DNA of 64,000 nt from Chloranthus sessilifolius. Its lineage: Eukaryota > Streptophyta > Magnoliopsida > Chloranthales > Chloranthaceae. Positions 11,290-24,700 of this stretch are shown here, piece by piece. The DNA is taken from contig CM037589.1 in assembly GCA_021018995.1 (NCBI GenBank), forward strand, positions 59,718,101 through 59,782,100, read 5' to 3'. The notes beneath the pieces are model-generated. The model saw nothing but the letters and a program-made list of their open reading frames with translations. It searched no databases and was not told the origin of the DNA. Each line of letters starts with the position of its first letter. Within the stretch, counting starts at the first letter, position 1. A program made the translations under genes and the position numbers.

Positions 11290-12680
11290 CCTTAAATATG
11301 AAAAATTATAATGAGAGGACCTTAAACGGTAAACCAACATCAGATTGCATACGTGACCCGATACAAGTGACTGGCCCAACCTGCATTGGTGGGAGCCATA
11401 TATTAGTGTCCCTTAAATATATCCAGTGGGAGCTTCCAACGAATGAGGTCATTTGGATGGCAAAAATAACATAAACTATTAAGCGTACGAATCCTCCTAA
11501 TTATTTAGGATTATATAAGCATGCTTTGCGTTATGAGCACGACATTATGAGATATTGTTTTAACGTAGTTAAAATGCATTAGCTGTTGACTACTATGTTT
11601 CACCAACCAACAGAAATCAAAGGAAAAAAATAACAAATAAGACGTTATCATAATGCCCTTTTGACCTTATTACGATTGTGTACCTGATTTTGTGTTCAGG
11701 CATTTTCTTAAAACTTTTAAGTCCAAAATTTTAAAAATCATTGATTTTTTTAATTAAATGATATAGATTTTTTTTAATTATAATTTTTTATAAAATAGAT
11801 CTTGAGATTATGACACACCTATTAGACGATCAATTTTTTATTCAACGTATTACAGATCTCTCAAAATTGCCCATAAAAAGAAGGAATTCCTAATTTCTCA
11901 AGAGCTCCGAGAGGTGGGCGCTTTCAGAGTACCCCTTGCATTTATTAAAGAACAAAAACCAAGAAGACATTATCATAAAGCATTTTAGGCTCTCATGAGG
12001 ATTTGTATTTACTTTGGGAAAGTCAGCAGTCGGTTGTTTACTTATAAAAATTATTAGTTATGATGTGGGGCCCAGTCACCAACGACGTGGTTCGGTTCAT
12101 CTCATCTACCCGCTCGGCCGCTCCAGTGGAGATGAGCCGCACACCAACCTTTCTAGCCGCGAAAATCCGCCACCATTCACGGAAGGATGGTGAGGCTTTT
12201 GCACCAAAAGAGTAAAATCCTAAAATTGGACAATGTTATATGGCAGATAAGCTTTGTGCGGGCAAAGTACAGGCGCAGGAAGTGGCGTAGTGCAATTGAC
12301 TACAAATGCAGTGGGCCTCAAACAGTACAGCCAGTCAAGTTGCACCACATCGGCCTTTGAATACAAATAGAGTAGGCTTGTAATAGTCTTACATCGGATA
12401 GAGAAAAGTCTTGATCTTGGACTATATATGATTGCAAACACTACATGTCATGATACGTTTTGAGTGGGGACTTAAACTCATGCCAGAAATAAAACTGAGA
12501 CGCCAACCTGCATGCCATTTGCAATTTGCAGGACTGCATACCCTTTCTTGAAAAATAAATTGGACAAAGTGACTATTTCAAAACGCTTTGAACTTCCCGT
12601 ACATCTGTTTTTATTGTTATTACATGCATCAATTTAAACGCTCAAATATATCGGCGGATACGAATAGGATAGCTCAGATC
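11290..12680. other. Intergenic with foldback debris, nothing else recognised
   Basis: Contains MULE-MITE arm fragments (about 11740-11880) but no supported gene. Reading frames here are short and have no recognisable domain. Confidence 0.55.
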
Positions 12681-12684
12681 ATGG

Positions 12685-13325
12685 ATCAAAATTTTGGCCG
12701 AAATCAGATTTCAGCTGAAACTTTTCGGCTTCGGTCCCGATAGACCGAAATTGAAATTGAAAACCTAAATTTCGGTTTAAAAATATACTAAGGGGAAAAT
12801 TTTGGTTTCGGTCATGACCAAAACTGAAACGAAATCCAATATTATTATCCTTGTCGTGAATACATATTGACCAAACCGTCTGATATTAAAGTTTCTTTTT
12901 AAAGTTTTAAACTATCTAATAAATGTATTTAAAAAAACATCGAAAGATAGTTTTCAATATTTTGTCCGAATTGATATTAGATATATGTCGGCCGAAATGG
13001 GCAGATTCTTGACCCGTTTCACCTGATATTGATCCCATATCGAATTGGGGGTAACGATCAAAATATTAGTTTCATTTTCGGTTTCGGGCATGATTGAAAC
13101 CAAAAATTTAACCAAAATTTTAGAATTTCAGCCGAAATTTTGAAGACCAGACCCTTATATATATTCACCCAAATTATTGAGGTAGCAAATTATCGACTGA
13201 TAATTTGCTATATCAATAACAAAACTGATTATTTGGAGATTTTGTTACGGGTGGCACTGAAACCGATGCGTTTCAGATGGACGATATCTTCAAATTTTGG
13301 CCAAAATTTTGATCTATGATCGGGG
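12685..13325. repeat. Cluster of TTTCGG/CCGAAA foldback repeats
   Basis: Three successive copies (about 12685-12860, 13050-13160, 13240-13325) of the GATCAAAATTTTGGCCGAAA family whose shortest intact member is 2016-2107. The arms are inverted repeats of ATTTTGGCCGAAA and TTTCGGTC motifs. Confidence 0.5.
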
Positions 13326-14084
13326 GTGAATAGCATGTCAGAGGGAGCTAACTCAAATACATATCAGCTATAATATATATGTATATATATATTGGCCGAT
13401 ATGTATGGTTAAACGAGATTACTATCATACGGTTCAACGAGATCAGCCAAAAGTCATGGTAAGTTAGATATATATGGAAGCTATCATTTATGAAATTTTA
13501 CAGCGTGAAAGTAAATGATAAAAGCCATGATAAGTTAGATATAGATTAGATATACCAAAGCGGCATTAGCCCAGTTGGCAATACCTTTATAAGGTATGAG
13601 TTAGATTTTATTTGTTAACCCTCATCATTATAGTTGATGCTCTCTCGTGCTGTTCCGAACCATATAAAAAAAGAGTAAGTGATAAAAATAATTTTAAACC
13701 AGAATCCTTTACACTTAATTTTATGCCCCAATGGATGCCACGGGTACAATATCCCCGGTGTTTACGTATGGGAATACATGGGCACACATTCCACAATAAT
13801 GAACGTTATCATACACTAAACACGGTTTTTTAATCATTTTTTCATATGTTAATTATGTGAAATCAAAATCTAATCATCAAACAGTAATACCGTTAGCTCA
13901 AGATCTATTTTGTTAAAGATGGGTACAAAAAAATATCTCTGATAGGATTCAAAGTAGTCATTGGGTGAAGCATGTGAAAGCTGGTGTGAGACGGAAGAAT
14001 ATTGGGTTGAAAATAATAGTGCCCAAAATGAATATCTTTTTTAAAAACTAAAAACCTTTAGGTATCTATGTTCGCGCCCACGGC

Positions 14085-14290
14085 TTCGGATAAGACGATA
14101 GAGATCGTTTTTCACCCCAATCTTTCACACGATGGATCTTGAGACCATGAACATACAATCAGACGGTTTGTTTCTTATTCCAAGTGATATAGATCCTAAA
14201 AATTGAGACCAATTACTTGCACACTAAATGAGATTTTGTTAATAAAATTAATGGTCCTGATAATGGCTCTGAGGCACGTAGTTCACTACG
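14085..14290. repeat. Inverted flank of the copia locus (foldback arm plus inverted leader)
   Basis: 14085-14200 is a MULE-MITE arm (GATAGAGATCGTTTTTCACC, GATGGATCTTGAGACCATGA). 14234-14290 is an inverted copy of the sequence that follows the LTRs at 15803-15850 and 17950-18010 (GAACTACG, then CTCAGAGCCATT). The right side mirrors both parts at 17950-18125. The copia body therefore sits between about 190-bp inverted arms. Confidence 0.5.
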
Positions 14291-15809
14291 ATCTCTTAAA
14301 TGTGAAAAGACACAAGTCTAGCATCTCTTTACAGTAAATCTCAAAAGACACGAGTGAGATCTTTATCTTTTTACATTATCTAAAAAGACACCACCGTAAA
14401 TCTGAAAGTGAAGTCGAATTATTTTTTACCAAAATTTGTGTATCAGAAAATGGGTGTGGCAGGTTCTTTTTCATGAAAAGACACAAGTGAAATCAATTTA
14501 TCTTTTTACTGTCATAAAAATACACAATTCTCTGAAAAGACACAAGTGAAGTTGATTTATTTTTTACCGAAAAGACAACTCTCTAAAAAGACACAAATTT
14601 AAAATCTTTTCAACGTAATCTGAAAAAACATAATGGTTCATAATTTCTCTATAAATAGAGATAAGATCTCGTTAAAATAACATAAGATATACAAGACACA
14701 AAAACTATAAGAACATTTATTTATCATTTTTCTTTTACGTTCTTATTAAATATTTTTGTGTATTAGAAAATCTAATCTATGTGAGAAGTTCTTTTTGTAG
14801 AAAGTGCAATCTAGAAAAGAATATACGGTTATTAGTAAGACCGAACTATGTTGTATCCTGAAGGTAGATTCGTTGAGAACTTTATAGCATCTTCGTTTAT
14901 CCTACGGAGTGGAGTGGGGGCATCTATTGCAATGTTTTTAAAATCGAACTGAAGCTCGAATCGTAAAAGGGACTGGTTCAATTTAAACTGGTTCAATGAC
15001 AGTTAGACCGTGGTTGAACCGTGATGTCATTAATAAAATTGATTAATTAAAATTAATTTTTTTAAACCGGATCCAAATTCAAACTGTAAAAGAGACTGAT
15101 TCGATTCATTCTGGTTCAATATTTTTTTATTTAAACACCCAATAATCATATACCATCAATGAAGCAAGATGTGAGTAATCCACATTGTCAAAATGATAGT
15201 TCGTAGATTGCAAGGTAACATGCCCCAAAATCACATTTTTTGGGGCATGATTCTTTCAGTAACATGCCCCAAAATCAATCAAAAATCGGTCGTTATGCTT
15301 AATTTCAATGACTGGTATTAAAGATCGCTAATCGGATTGTTCATATTCTCTTATGTGCATGATTCTTTTGGTAAAACATTTTCTATTGATGGATTGCCAG
15401 CTGGAAAATTTTGATTGATTTCACATGGGTCCCACATATCATAATTGCAAACCACAACTCAACGGTGTGAGATAAAAAATTTAAAATTTAATGGTGGAAG
15501 ATCGTTAATTAGTAATCTTTATCAGATTGCTCATCGATTTTTTAAACCTCAAATCGCTCACATTCCGTTATGAGTAATCTATAGATTGTGTCCCTGATTT
15601 TTTTGGCGCCAAACATTACTGCTGCTAAGAACTTTCGGTTCGACAGCCTGGTTTGGTTCGAACGGTTTACCGATTTACTGTGGTTCACATAGACAACTAG
15701 CATCAACACCAAACCGAACCACATCATCCGCCGGTTCCGGGTTAAACTGGTCGAACCGGCCGGTCTGGTCGGATTTAAAAAACACTGGTCTATTATCTTT
15801 AAGATAACA
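14291..15809 (+). mobile_element. 5' LTR of decayed Ty1/copia element, interrupted
   Basis: Aligns with the 3' LTR at 17230-17956 over the shared AAAGACACAAGTGAAATC / TTTACCGAAAAGACA tract, the CTATAAATAGAGATAAGATC TATA region and the AGAAAGTGCAATCTAGAAAA block. The first 150 bp or so of the LTR are missing on the left, replaced by the inverted leader piece. A hAT-type element splits it at 14930-15788. Confidence 0.65.
14930..15788. mobile_element. hAT-type non-autonomous element inside the 5' LTR
   Basis: Ends CAATGTTTTTAAAATCGAAC and its inverted partner GGATTTAAAAAACACTG. Subterminal regions are rich in GGTTCGAACC-type blocks (AACCGGCCGGTCTGGTC on the right). The uninterrupted 3' LTR shows the empty site. 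Flanks read TCTATTGC on the left and TCTATTAT on the right, a decayed 8-bp duplication. An internal hairpin, GCCCCAAAATCA...TTTTTTGGGGC, lies at 15222-15247. No transposase is encoded. Confidence 0.6.
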
Positions 15810-17229
15810 TAGTGAACTACGTCTCTCGGAGTCATTTATCAATGCCATTTTTTATCAATATTTTAAAGACAATAGATCATTCTAATGACTCAGAACATAG
15901 AGTTCATAAATCAAGATCTCGTCAAACTTGACTTATTTGATGGCGGGAATAACGGAAAGTACGACTAGTAGAAGATCGGATGTTCGACGTAAATGACTGA
16001 AAAATGATCAAGATTGTTGGGACCACATCCTCAATTCATTGAACAATAAGTTGTTCAACACATTCTGTAAGTGCACTATCACTAAAGATTTTGAGATTCA
16101 TTAACGAAGAAGTGTCTAATTGAATATACAGGTATAAAGACTTTTCTAGTCTCTAATTTTTTTTTTAAATGGTTGGAGATAAATTAATTTTTGAACAAGT
16201 TCAAGAATTATAATTTTTCATCACTGAAATAAAAGTCTTATGTATTTAACGAAGTGTACAAGACCCAATATAGCATTTATAGTGGGGGTATTGAGTAAAC
16301 TAACAACCCATGGTTGGAACATTGAAAAGCTATTCGTAGGGCATTAAGATACGTAAAAGAAATTATGCATTATAGTTTACAATATAGTGGCACATATGAA
16401 CTTTTAGAGGGATTTTACTGATGCTACTTGGATTTCTGACTCCTCTTATTCAAAATCTACAAGCGGATGAATTTTTACTTTGGTAGGAGGAGCAGTATCG
16501 TATAGGTCTAGAAATAGACATGTCTTTCTGATTCAAGTATGTAATCAGGGTATATAACATTGTTTGCGGGAGTAAAAGAGGCAGAATGACTTCGAAGCTT
16601 ATAAAAATACTATCCAAAAATATAATGTTGAAAACATTGAAGGGGATGAGCCCAATACCAATATCTTTAAAGGCACAATAGTTGAACTTCAACTTAGTAG
16701 AGGTGGAGATCCCAAATCTTAAGTTCAACGAGATAAAAAACTACTCCGTGATCCTTGAAATCGTACAAAGGTATATGACCTATTGGCCATCCTTATGGTG
16801 TTTAATTTCGTGCATATCTCTTATAACATAAGAAGATGAGTTTAACTCTTAATGATTTTGTAAGCATTCATTTGTTGGGGTGATAAAGTAGTTACAAGAG
16901 CACTCATGACTAATTCACCTATATGAGTATGGAAGTGAAACTGCTTCAACAGAGATTCGGTCTTCTCTCTGAGATACTCATAAAATCAGGATTTTAGCGC
17001 GTGACTGTAAAGCGCAGGCCTTATGTCACTAATGATTTAGGTTATAGTAAGTGTATGTAATTCTGGTTTGTTAGACATGTTTTAAGTTCAAGGCTATAAG
17101 CTACTTAAAGTCCTTACAAATTTTGAGTTGTATGTACTAGTCAAAGGTTTAAACCGATCGGCACCTCTGATGATGTTTAGTATGATCGTTTTGATACATA
17201 ATTTTTTTTAGTTTAAAACAAGTGGGTAT
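15810..17229 (+). pseudogene. Ty1/copia internal region, gag fused to RNase H by deletion
   Basis: Around 16003-16100 the plus strand reads CWDHILNSLNNKLFN, the conserved start of copia gag (UBN2 type); a decayed KMVDDK-like block follows to about 16215. The sequence then jumps directly to the copia RNase H region: CTRPNIAF near 16258, KAIRRALRYVKEIMHYSLQ near 16327-16383, DATWISDSSYSKSTSG near 16420-16470, and FTLVGGAVSYRS after it. Protease, integrase and most of reverse transcriptase are missing. Stops and frameshifts are numerous (for example TGA in place of a Trp codon before KAIRRAL). A polypurine-like CAAGTGGG tract at 17219-17226 precedes the 3' LTR, as in many plant copia elements. 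Dead element. Confidence 0.7.
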
Positions 17230-17956
17230 TGTTATATATATTAGTATAATAATATATTTTTTATTGTTTCAAAATTAAGTTTATAACTATTATTATATAT
17301 ATTGATAATAATTTAATGACAAACTTGTAAATATTATCTCTCTAAAAAAGTGATTTTTCATATTTGGATTTATCTCTTCACTGTAAATGTAAAAAGACAT
17401 AAGTCCGACATCTCTTCACAGTAAATCTTAAAAGACAAGTGAAATCTTTATCTTTTTACGTTATCTGAAAAAGACAAAACACTGTAAATATGAAAAAATA
17501 CAAGTGAAATCAATTTATCATTTTACTATCATCAAAAGACACACTTCTCTGAAAAGACACAAGGGGAGTCGATTTATTTTTTTACCGAAAAGACACAACT
17601 CTTTGAAAAAATATAAATCTAAAATTTTTTCATCGTAATATGAAAAGACACAATAGCTCATAATTTATTTATAAATAGAGATAAGATTCGTTAAATTAAC
17701 ACAAGATATACAAGATAACAAAAATTATAATAACATCTATTTCTTTTTTTTCTTTTATGTTCTTGTTTTTAAGAATTTTTTTTTTATCAGAAAATTTATG
17801 TGGTAAGTTCTTTTTCTAGAAAGTGCAATCTAGAAAAAAATATATGGTTCTTGACAAGATCAGACTCTGTTGCATCCTAAAGGCAGATTCGCTGGAAACC
17901 CTATTATATCTTTATTTATTTGACGGAGTGAGGCGTCGATTATCTTTAAGACAACA
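17230..17956 (+). mobile_element. 3' LTR of the Ty1/copia element
   Basis: Begins TGTTATATATATTAG directly after the CAAGTGGGTA polypurine-like tract and ends near ACAACA. It contains CTGAAAAGACACA repeats, a TTATAAATAGAG TATA region and the AGAAAGTGCAATCTAG block shared with the 5' LTR. It is followed by GCCTCAGAGCCATTA, which resembles a tRNA-Met primer-binding site (TGGTATCAGAGC). That suggests the 3' LTR was itself once a 5' LTR, for example in an array of two elements joined by recombination. Confidence 0.6.
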
Positions 17957-18129
17957 TAGTAAACTACGTGCCTCAGAGCCATTATTAATACCATTAATTT
18001 TATCAACATATTTTATATGACACATATACCAGTCAAACAGGATCATTTGATGGTGCTTCATGGTCTCAAGATCCATCGTGCAAAAGAGTGGGGTGAAAAA
18101 CAATTTTTATTTCGTTTGATCTAAAGCAG

Positions 18130-19090
18130 TTAACAGATTTCAAGGGGTCTAATTTGTGTGTGCTTTTAGAGAATGTGGGGGCGCAAACAAAGATATCGAA
18201 AACACTTTTCGTCTTCCTTATCAAGCAGTCACCAAATTTGATCTTTTTTTGAAAAATTTGCTTTGCAAATTTAGGGCTCTGCGAATGATTCGCGAATTTT
18301 ATATTTAAAATCTTTGCAAAATTTCTAAATAATTTTCAAATTTTGTCAATAAATTATGAATTTTAATATTTAAATAATTTTTTCTTTTAAATCTTATTTT
18401 TATATTTTTTCTCTCCAATTTTTTTCCTAATATTTCCCAAACTTGCCGAATTTTGTGAGATTTTTTTTAATTTTCACTTGTTAGCCGCTAGTTATTATGT
18501 ACCTTTTATTTTAACTGATTTACCGCGCCAAACTGTTTTTACCTCACGGGATGGGGCGCCATTTACCTTAACCCCACCGACGAATTCTCCCGCTTTATTA
18601 TGGGACGTTTCCGTATACGTTACGTAACCATCTCATAGATCTTCCAATAAGAAGGATCTTGACTTTTGCTGAAATTCAAGCAGTCAAAAATTTCAGCTGT
18701 CTCAGATTTCTTACTAAGCATATACATCTACGCTAATATGTAAGTTATAACCATTAGTCACCAATTATGGATGCCAATACAAACATTGGATGATTTTTCA
18801 GTTCTGATTAATTTTTTTTATTTCAAATTTTAAAATGAATAGGACGAAAAACAATCTCCATGCCTTTACGGTTGGGGTGAGATTACTATTTAAGAGGGTG
18901 CAAATAATGGCACCCTTGTTAATATTTTATATTTATTATACGAGCCGGGTGTCGTCCAAACTTCAAAGTCATTCACCTCTCGGCTTTTACCTGAATGGAA
19001 GGAAGGCGGATGCCTTCATATGAGATTAAAAAAAACGGGTAACTTTAGTAAACCCCACCGTCAAGACAGCGAAGCAGGGGAGGTTCAGAA
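18130..19090. other. Upstream region of the host gene, no gene recognised
   Basis: AT-rich sequence with runs of TTTTGCAAATTT-type motifs (18240-18480) and no supported coding frame. The proximal promoter of the methyltransferase gene should lie in its last few hundred bases. Confidence 0.5.
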
Positions 19091-19097
19091 ATCGCGT

Positions 19098-19107
19098 TTA
19101 TATAAGC
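19098..19107 (+). promoter_or_regulatory. Probable TATA box of the PMT gene
   Basis: TTATATAAGC is followed about 30 bp later by a pyrimidine-rich CATTCTCTTTCC likely to hold the transcription start, and then by a leader with a good splice donor. Confidence 0.5.
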
Positions 19108-19129
19108 TTTTTGAAATCTAAGAAAATTG

Positions 19130-19214
19130 CATTCTCTTTCCATCAACCATTACTTTGTTGTCAGGGAAGATTAGATATAGAGGAGGAGTAAGGTTTCTGA
19201 GAAACCTGAATAAG
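19130..19214 (+). other. Putative non-coding first exon (5'UTR) of the PMT gene
   Basis: The leader from the pyrimidine-rich start region to GAATAAG ends at a GTAC donor (19215). The next acceptor (CCCTGCAG, 21690-21703) opens the exon with the ATG. A 5'UTR intron of about 2.5 kb is inferred. The exact start and the donor choice are inferred from sequence signals only. Confidence 0.45.
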
Positions 19215-20629
19215 GTACTTTTGCCTGTTCATAATATCAACCACTTTTGCTCCTGTTTTTAATTATTCTCTTGTTATTTATTAAAATGCTGATTAAGTAC
19301 ATTTTTGCTGGTTTTTCTCCTTTTGTGACATTTCCCATTTGTTTTTTGTTTTTTTTGGTTTTTCGAAATGGGCTGGTTAATTTTTTTGTTTATTTTGGGT
19401 CTGTTCTGCTCTGAAATAATGCCTTACACTGCTATTATTTTAGAATTTTGGATAATTAGATTTTTATGCTGCATTGTTAATTCTTGTTGTTTTAGATAAT
19501 TGGAGTTTGCTGGTTATCTTGTTACCCCTGTTTTCTTCCTTTTTTTTTTTTTTTGATAAAACAGGGGAGTTTACACATATTTTGTGTTTGACTGATGAAA
19601 TGATTTTCTAATTATGATAAATCTAAAAATTAGTAATTCATTTTTTGAAGGTAATGAAGGGTGGCTGATTTTTGGAGAAAATGTTGGTATTTATTCAATT
19701 TTTGTTCTGATCAGTTTGGATTATAATCTGTGTCGAAATTTATTTATTTGTATATATAATATAGGGGAGTTTACACAATTTTTTTTCCTGGGCTAATGAA
19801 ATGGTTTTATGAATTATGAAAAGTCTTACATGTTTGTAATCATTGTCTGATTTTTCGAGAAAATGTGGGTACTTGTTCAATTTTTGTTCGGATCTGTTTG
19901 GATTATGATTTGAGTCGAATATTTGGAAGTGTGCCTTTTTCCTCACAGGATCTGATAAGCTGCCTAATTATAAAATCCATCTCTGTTTCTTTCTTTTTAG
20001 CTCTTCTTGGTTAGGTGAGATGCATTGTACTGGACTATGAAATAGGTCACTTTCTTAGGCCCCATGATCATAGATTTAGATCCTCTTCACCAAGTTTTGG
20101 TTAATTAAAAAAATCATAGCAGAAAAAAATATAAGAAGTGTGAATTAAAATATGGGTTGTTTCTATTTGTTCCATAAGATAAAATTGAGGTCTTTTCTCA
20201 TCTTCTATCCCTGCTATTTTTTTATTCATTATTTCAGATATTTTATGGGGTGAGTAGGGGACTTTAGGGTATTTGGGATCTTTTAACTCGCTAATTCTGA
20301 CCTTTATTGAGGTTGGGGTATTTTTTGGATCATACCTTAGATTTTTTTTTTTTTGTTTTATACATGAATCCATTCTTTAGTGGAACTTTTATAGGTTGAA
20401 CATTGCTTGTTCTACCTTAGAGTTTTGAATCTTCAATGTGGTGGAGCAGATCCTATTCTAGCAATGTTTAATTGTGATCTTTATTTTATTTTCAGGAACT
20501 GTATAGATTTGTAGGCTATTATTTATGTGTTTTTATTATGGTAATTGTGTTGAGGTTTTTTAGTCTGCACCAAATAAAGCCTTTATTTCCCTAAAATTGA
20601 TTTCTTTTTCCTGATTTTGAGCTGGGATT

Positions 20630-20930
20630 AGGTACTCGACCCAAGTGCCAGTGGTCGCACTTGGGTCAATCTCCTTCTGTCCAAATGATCAAGAGCATGC
20701 AAATCAATGAAAGTTCACTTTTGATCTTTTGCTTATTTGGCACCCAAAAAATATCAGTGCATTTTCCAAAGTTGGCACTTTGAGATTGATCCGAGTGCTG
20801 CAGCTAGTTCTGTACCTTATACCAACTCTTCATCCTATGGTACGGAATTCCGTCCCACTTTCCTGAATTTGAAATTGCTATTTGGTGATTCAAATTCTAG
20901 AAGTTTGGAGAACAATGAAACTGATGCATA
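20630..20930. repeat. Foldback repeat in the 5'UTR intron
   Basis: GGTACTCGACCCAAGTGCCA on the left is mirrored by GATTGATCCGAGTGCTGC and TAGTTCTGTACCTTA on the right. Same family as copies at about 27025-27190 and 28321-28495. Confidence 0.45.
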
Positions 20931-20939
20931 AGAGAATAA

Positions 20940-20990
20940 AGCTCATGCCGACCCCAAATAGATGAAATAAGGCTTCGACGATCGTGGGTT
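20940..20990. repeat. Non-LTR (RTE LINE/SINE-like) 3' tail fragment
   Basis: GCCGACCCCAAATAG followed by ATAAGGCTTCGACG resembles the GACCCCAAATAGTTGGGATA-AGGCTT tail common at the 3' ends of plant RTE-type elements and their SINEs. Fragment only. Confidence 0.4.
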
Positions 20991-21725
20991 AAAATACCGG
21001 TACCGGTTACCTCTGATACCGGATGATGCTAAAACAATAAATTTCATATGCGATGGTGACTGAGGTGGAAATAGTTGTTGTGTGATGGTTAAGCTATTTT
21101 CTATGAAATTCTGTTGGATGCAATCTTGACAGAATGAGTAACTTCCATCTTATATACCAGGAAGCAAAGGATATTCCAAGTTTTTACGAAGGGATAGGTG
21201 TCAGCCCATACAAGAATCTCTTTTTCTTTCTTTCTTTCCTTTTTCTCTTTTCGTTGTTCTGATAGCATCTAATTGTCGACCCGTCATTTGGACCACCACC
21301 TTCTGTCTGGTGATAGAAGAGGCACTTTTTATTTTCAGTTTTCCGAATTCAATATTGATTATGGGAGTCATATGCTAAAATAGAAAGATAGCAAATGCTT
21401 TCTTGTTCTTCTATGGAGAAGATACGGAAAACATTACAGATAGTTCCTAAAACCCCAAGATATTTCATAGATAAATAACAGGTCTATCTTGCATAATGGG
21501 TTTTCTTCCAGAGTCTTATTATTGTTGTGGGTTTTTTGTTTTTAATCTTAGAGACCAACGAAATTGGAGATTTATTATTTTACAGAGGAAGGGTGGAATA
21601 TAAGCTCCGTCAAAGTTTTGATCTCTTTCCTCCAGTTCAAATTGAAAGTGGCTACACATCCACTAATATTATGTAATTTTCTATTTGTCTTTTTTCCCTG
21701 CAGAAATTTAAATTTGAGAGGAAAA

Positions 21726-24700
21726 ATGAAGAATAAAGATCAAAAGCATTTATCTCACCCTGATAAAAGCTCGAGGATGATCCCAATGAGTTTAATGTTT
21801 ATAGTACTATGTGGGTTCTCATTCTATCTCGGTGGAATTTTCTGCTCCGACAAGAGCAGACTTCTCATAAGGGATGTAGCACGGAAAGTTCAATCTCCAA
21901 AGGAAGTTACATCTGTTTCTCTTCAAATTAAGCCCGTTTCTTTTCCCGAGTGTAGCAGCGACTTTCAAGATTACACACCATGCACGGACCCAAAGGTATT
22001 CCTGAATTATATGGTATCAATACCCGTATCTATAACGGTATCGGGTATCGGTCTATCTTGGACTGATACGTTTACTCGCCGATACTGAATCAGTTTTTTT
22101 TGTTCTTTTTGAAAAAAGTAAAAATAAAAATAAAATTTTGAATTTGTATCGGTTGATACCGTCTCATTATCGATTCTCGACGAAATTGATACGTATTGGT
22201 ATCGTTCGAGGTTTGATACTATGCCTATGACCATATTATAGATATTTGTGTCACACTCCTGATACGTAATGCCAATATGATGCTGATTATTTTATTTTAT
22301 TTTTCTGTTATTGTTGGAATTTTTCAGAGATGGAAGAAGTATGGTAACCATCGACTTACTTTTATGGAACGCCACTGCCCCCCGGTTTTTGAGAGGAAAG
22401 AATGTTTAGTGCCCCCAACAGAAGGGTACAAGCCACCAATCAAATGGCCAAAGAGCAGAAATGAATGTTGGTATAGGTAACTTGCTATCTGTTTTGATCA
22501 TTATCTACTTGTAGCTCTTTGTGGTGAAAATCTATGATCTGTTGCTTAATTCCTTCCATGATAATGGAACTGTATCTCAAGTATATATGATCATGGTTCA
22601 AAATCTCGGACGATACCGACATGTATCGTCCGACACGTATCGGTGTCGGAGGCCCCTGATATTAGATACATTTGGTATGTATCGACGATACATACCCAAT
22701 ATATGTCAATATATCCAATGTATCAGCGATACCCGATAAATATCGGAAAGCCGAAATTTTGATCCCTATATATGATAGCAAAAAATCACCAAATTATGTC
22801 TTATTTGTTGGCGACTTGATAAAGGAACTTTTTTTTTTTTTTTTTTTCAATTTCCATTTGTGTATGGTTTCAGAAATGTACCATATGATTGGATTAACAA
22901 CCAGAAATCTAATCAGCACTGGCTTCAGAAAGAAGGGGAAAAATTCCTCTTTCCCGGGGGAGGTACCATGTTCCCGAGAGGAGTTGGTGCATATGTTGAT
23001 TTGATGCAAGATTTGATTCCTGGAATGAAGGATGGAACCATTCGAACTGCTATTGATACAGGCTGCGGGGTGAGTTCTTTATCATCTCTTTTTAAACAGT
23101 CAAATATCAATGCTTCCAGGTTATTAAGATATTTACAAAATATTTATAATTTATGTTTGTTTCAATTTTTTATTTTTATACATGATCCATGAAAGTAGTT
23201 TTGTAATTATATATTAATAATATATAGTTGCAGGGATAGCATTAGCTGGTATGTGCCTTTTCATTTTTTGTCTGGATTTCTTTCTTCGTTGTTTTCTCTC
23301 AATTAATTCTGAAACAGAGAATTATTTTTGACATGTCAATTTGCTGGTGTTTTACCCTTTTTTTACCCATATCTGTGTCAAAAGCTATCACAAAATGCCC
23401 ATTTATACTATGAAGAGACTAAAGAAACAGATTTCATAATGGGTACCAGCTAGTTCCCAATCTAGACTGTGTACGGGTCATTGATTTTAGACATGTGGCA
23501 CTACTTTTCTTCAAATGTGCCACGTGATGAGAAGGACATGATGTGAAGATTTGGTGAGTCAAAGATTGCATCAAAGCAAAATCTCCATCATGTAATTCAA
23601 ACTTCAAAGCAATCGAATGCCTTTAAACTTATGATTAAAACGGATTTTGGAGATTTACATGGTAACTGTTCATTTTCAAGGCATTAGACCGCTTTAAATC
23701 ACGTGATATATATGCTTTTTGATTGAATTTTCTGCATCAAAAGATCGTGATTTTCGCATCACATGGTGACTTGATGAAAAATAGTGCCACCCGAGGATCA
23801 AAATGGTGGTTTTGTTTTCGGTTTCGGGGCTGGCCGAAACTGAAATATTGACTGATATTTCGGAATCTCGGCCAATATTTTGGCTGAGAATTTCAGGTTG
23901 GACCGGAATTTCGGTCCCAATGTTATTTTTATTTTTTTTATGTAAAAATCGAAAACAATGGGTTGGTTTGGAAAAAAAATAAAAGAGGGGTACCTGTATT
24001 TACAATCCAAGATTCTTCTTAACCCGGGTTTTATATGCTTATATGATAGAGATTGGTTTTTAGCCCAATTTTCGACACACAGATCTTGACATCGTGGGTC
24101 TACCATTAGACGGTCAGACTTTGATTTCATATGGCACACATATCAAAAAATGGAGATGATCATGAGCGTATACCAAACATGGTTCTCTGATTTTAATATA
24201 TAGTTCTCGGTGAATTATTAAAAAAAAAAAACATGGTTCTCCAATCACTTTTTGGGAGTTGTGCTAAACTTTAGCCGGTAATAGCAAGAATCCCTAATTT
24301 TAGCATTTAATTTCGCTCCCCATATAAATTGCCCAAAAATAACAGGTTCGGTACCTCCATTCACGCCCACATTAGGAACTCCTTCAAAACCATTGCTTGC
24401 TTCGGATCAGATGATAGAGATTGTTTTTCACCCCGATATTACCCACAATGGATCTTGAGATCATGTAGCACCTATCAGATGGTCAGTGTTTTATTCAATG
24501 TGTCACAGATTTCCAAAAAATGGCCCTAAAATCACGTTTGAGCGTGATGCACATATGATTCAAGGGCCATTTTTTTTTAATATGTGACACGTGGATTCAC
24601 AAATTCACTGTATGATAGGTTCTTCATGATCTCAAGATCCACTGTGTGAAGTATTAGGTTGAAAAACGATCTCCATCATCTGAATCGACGCAATCAATGG

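Noticed and set aside
13560-13610. tRNA-like A box (TTAGCCCAGTTGG) suggesting a SINE or tRNA
   Set aside because: No convincing B box or cloverleaf follows (AGGTATGAGTTAG is a poor match), and no tail or duplication is seen.
22672-23192. Overlapping plus-strand open frames in the PMT third exon region
   Set aside because: Only the frame spliced at 22874-23069 matches the methyltransferase family. The others read through introns or the wrong phase.
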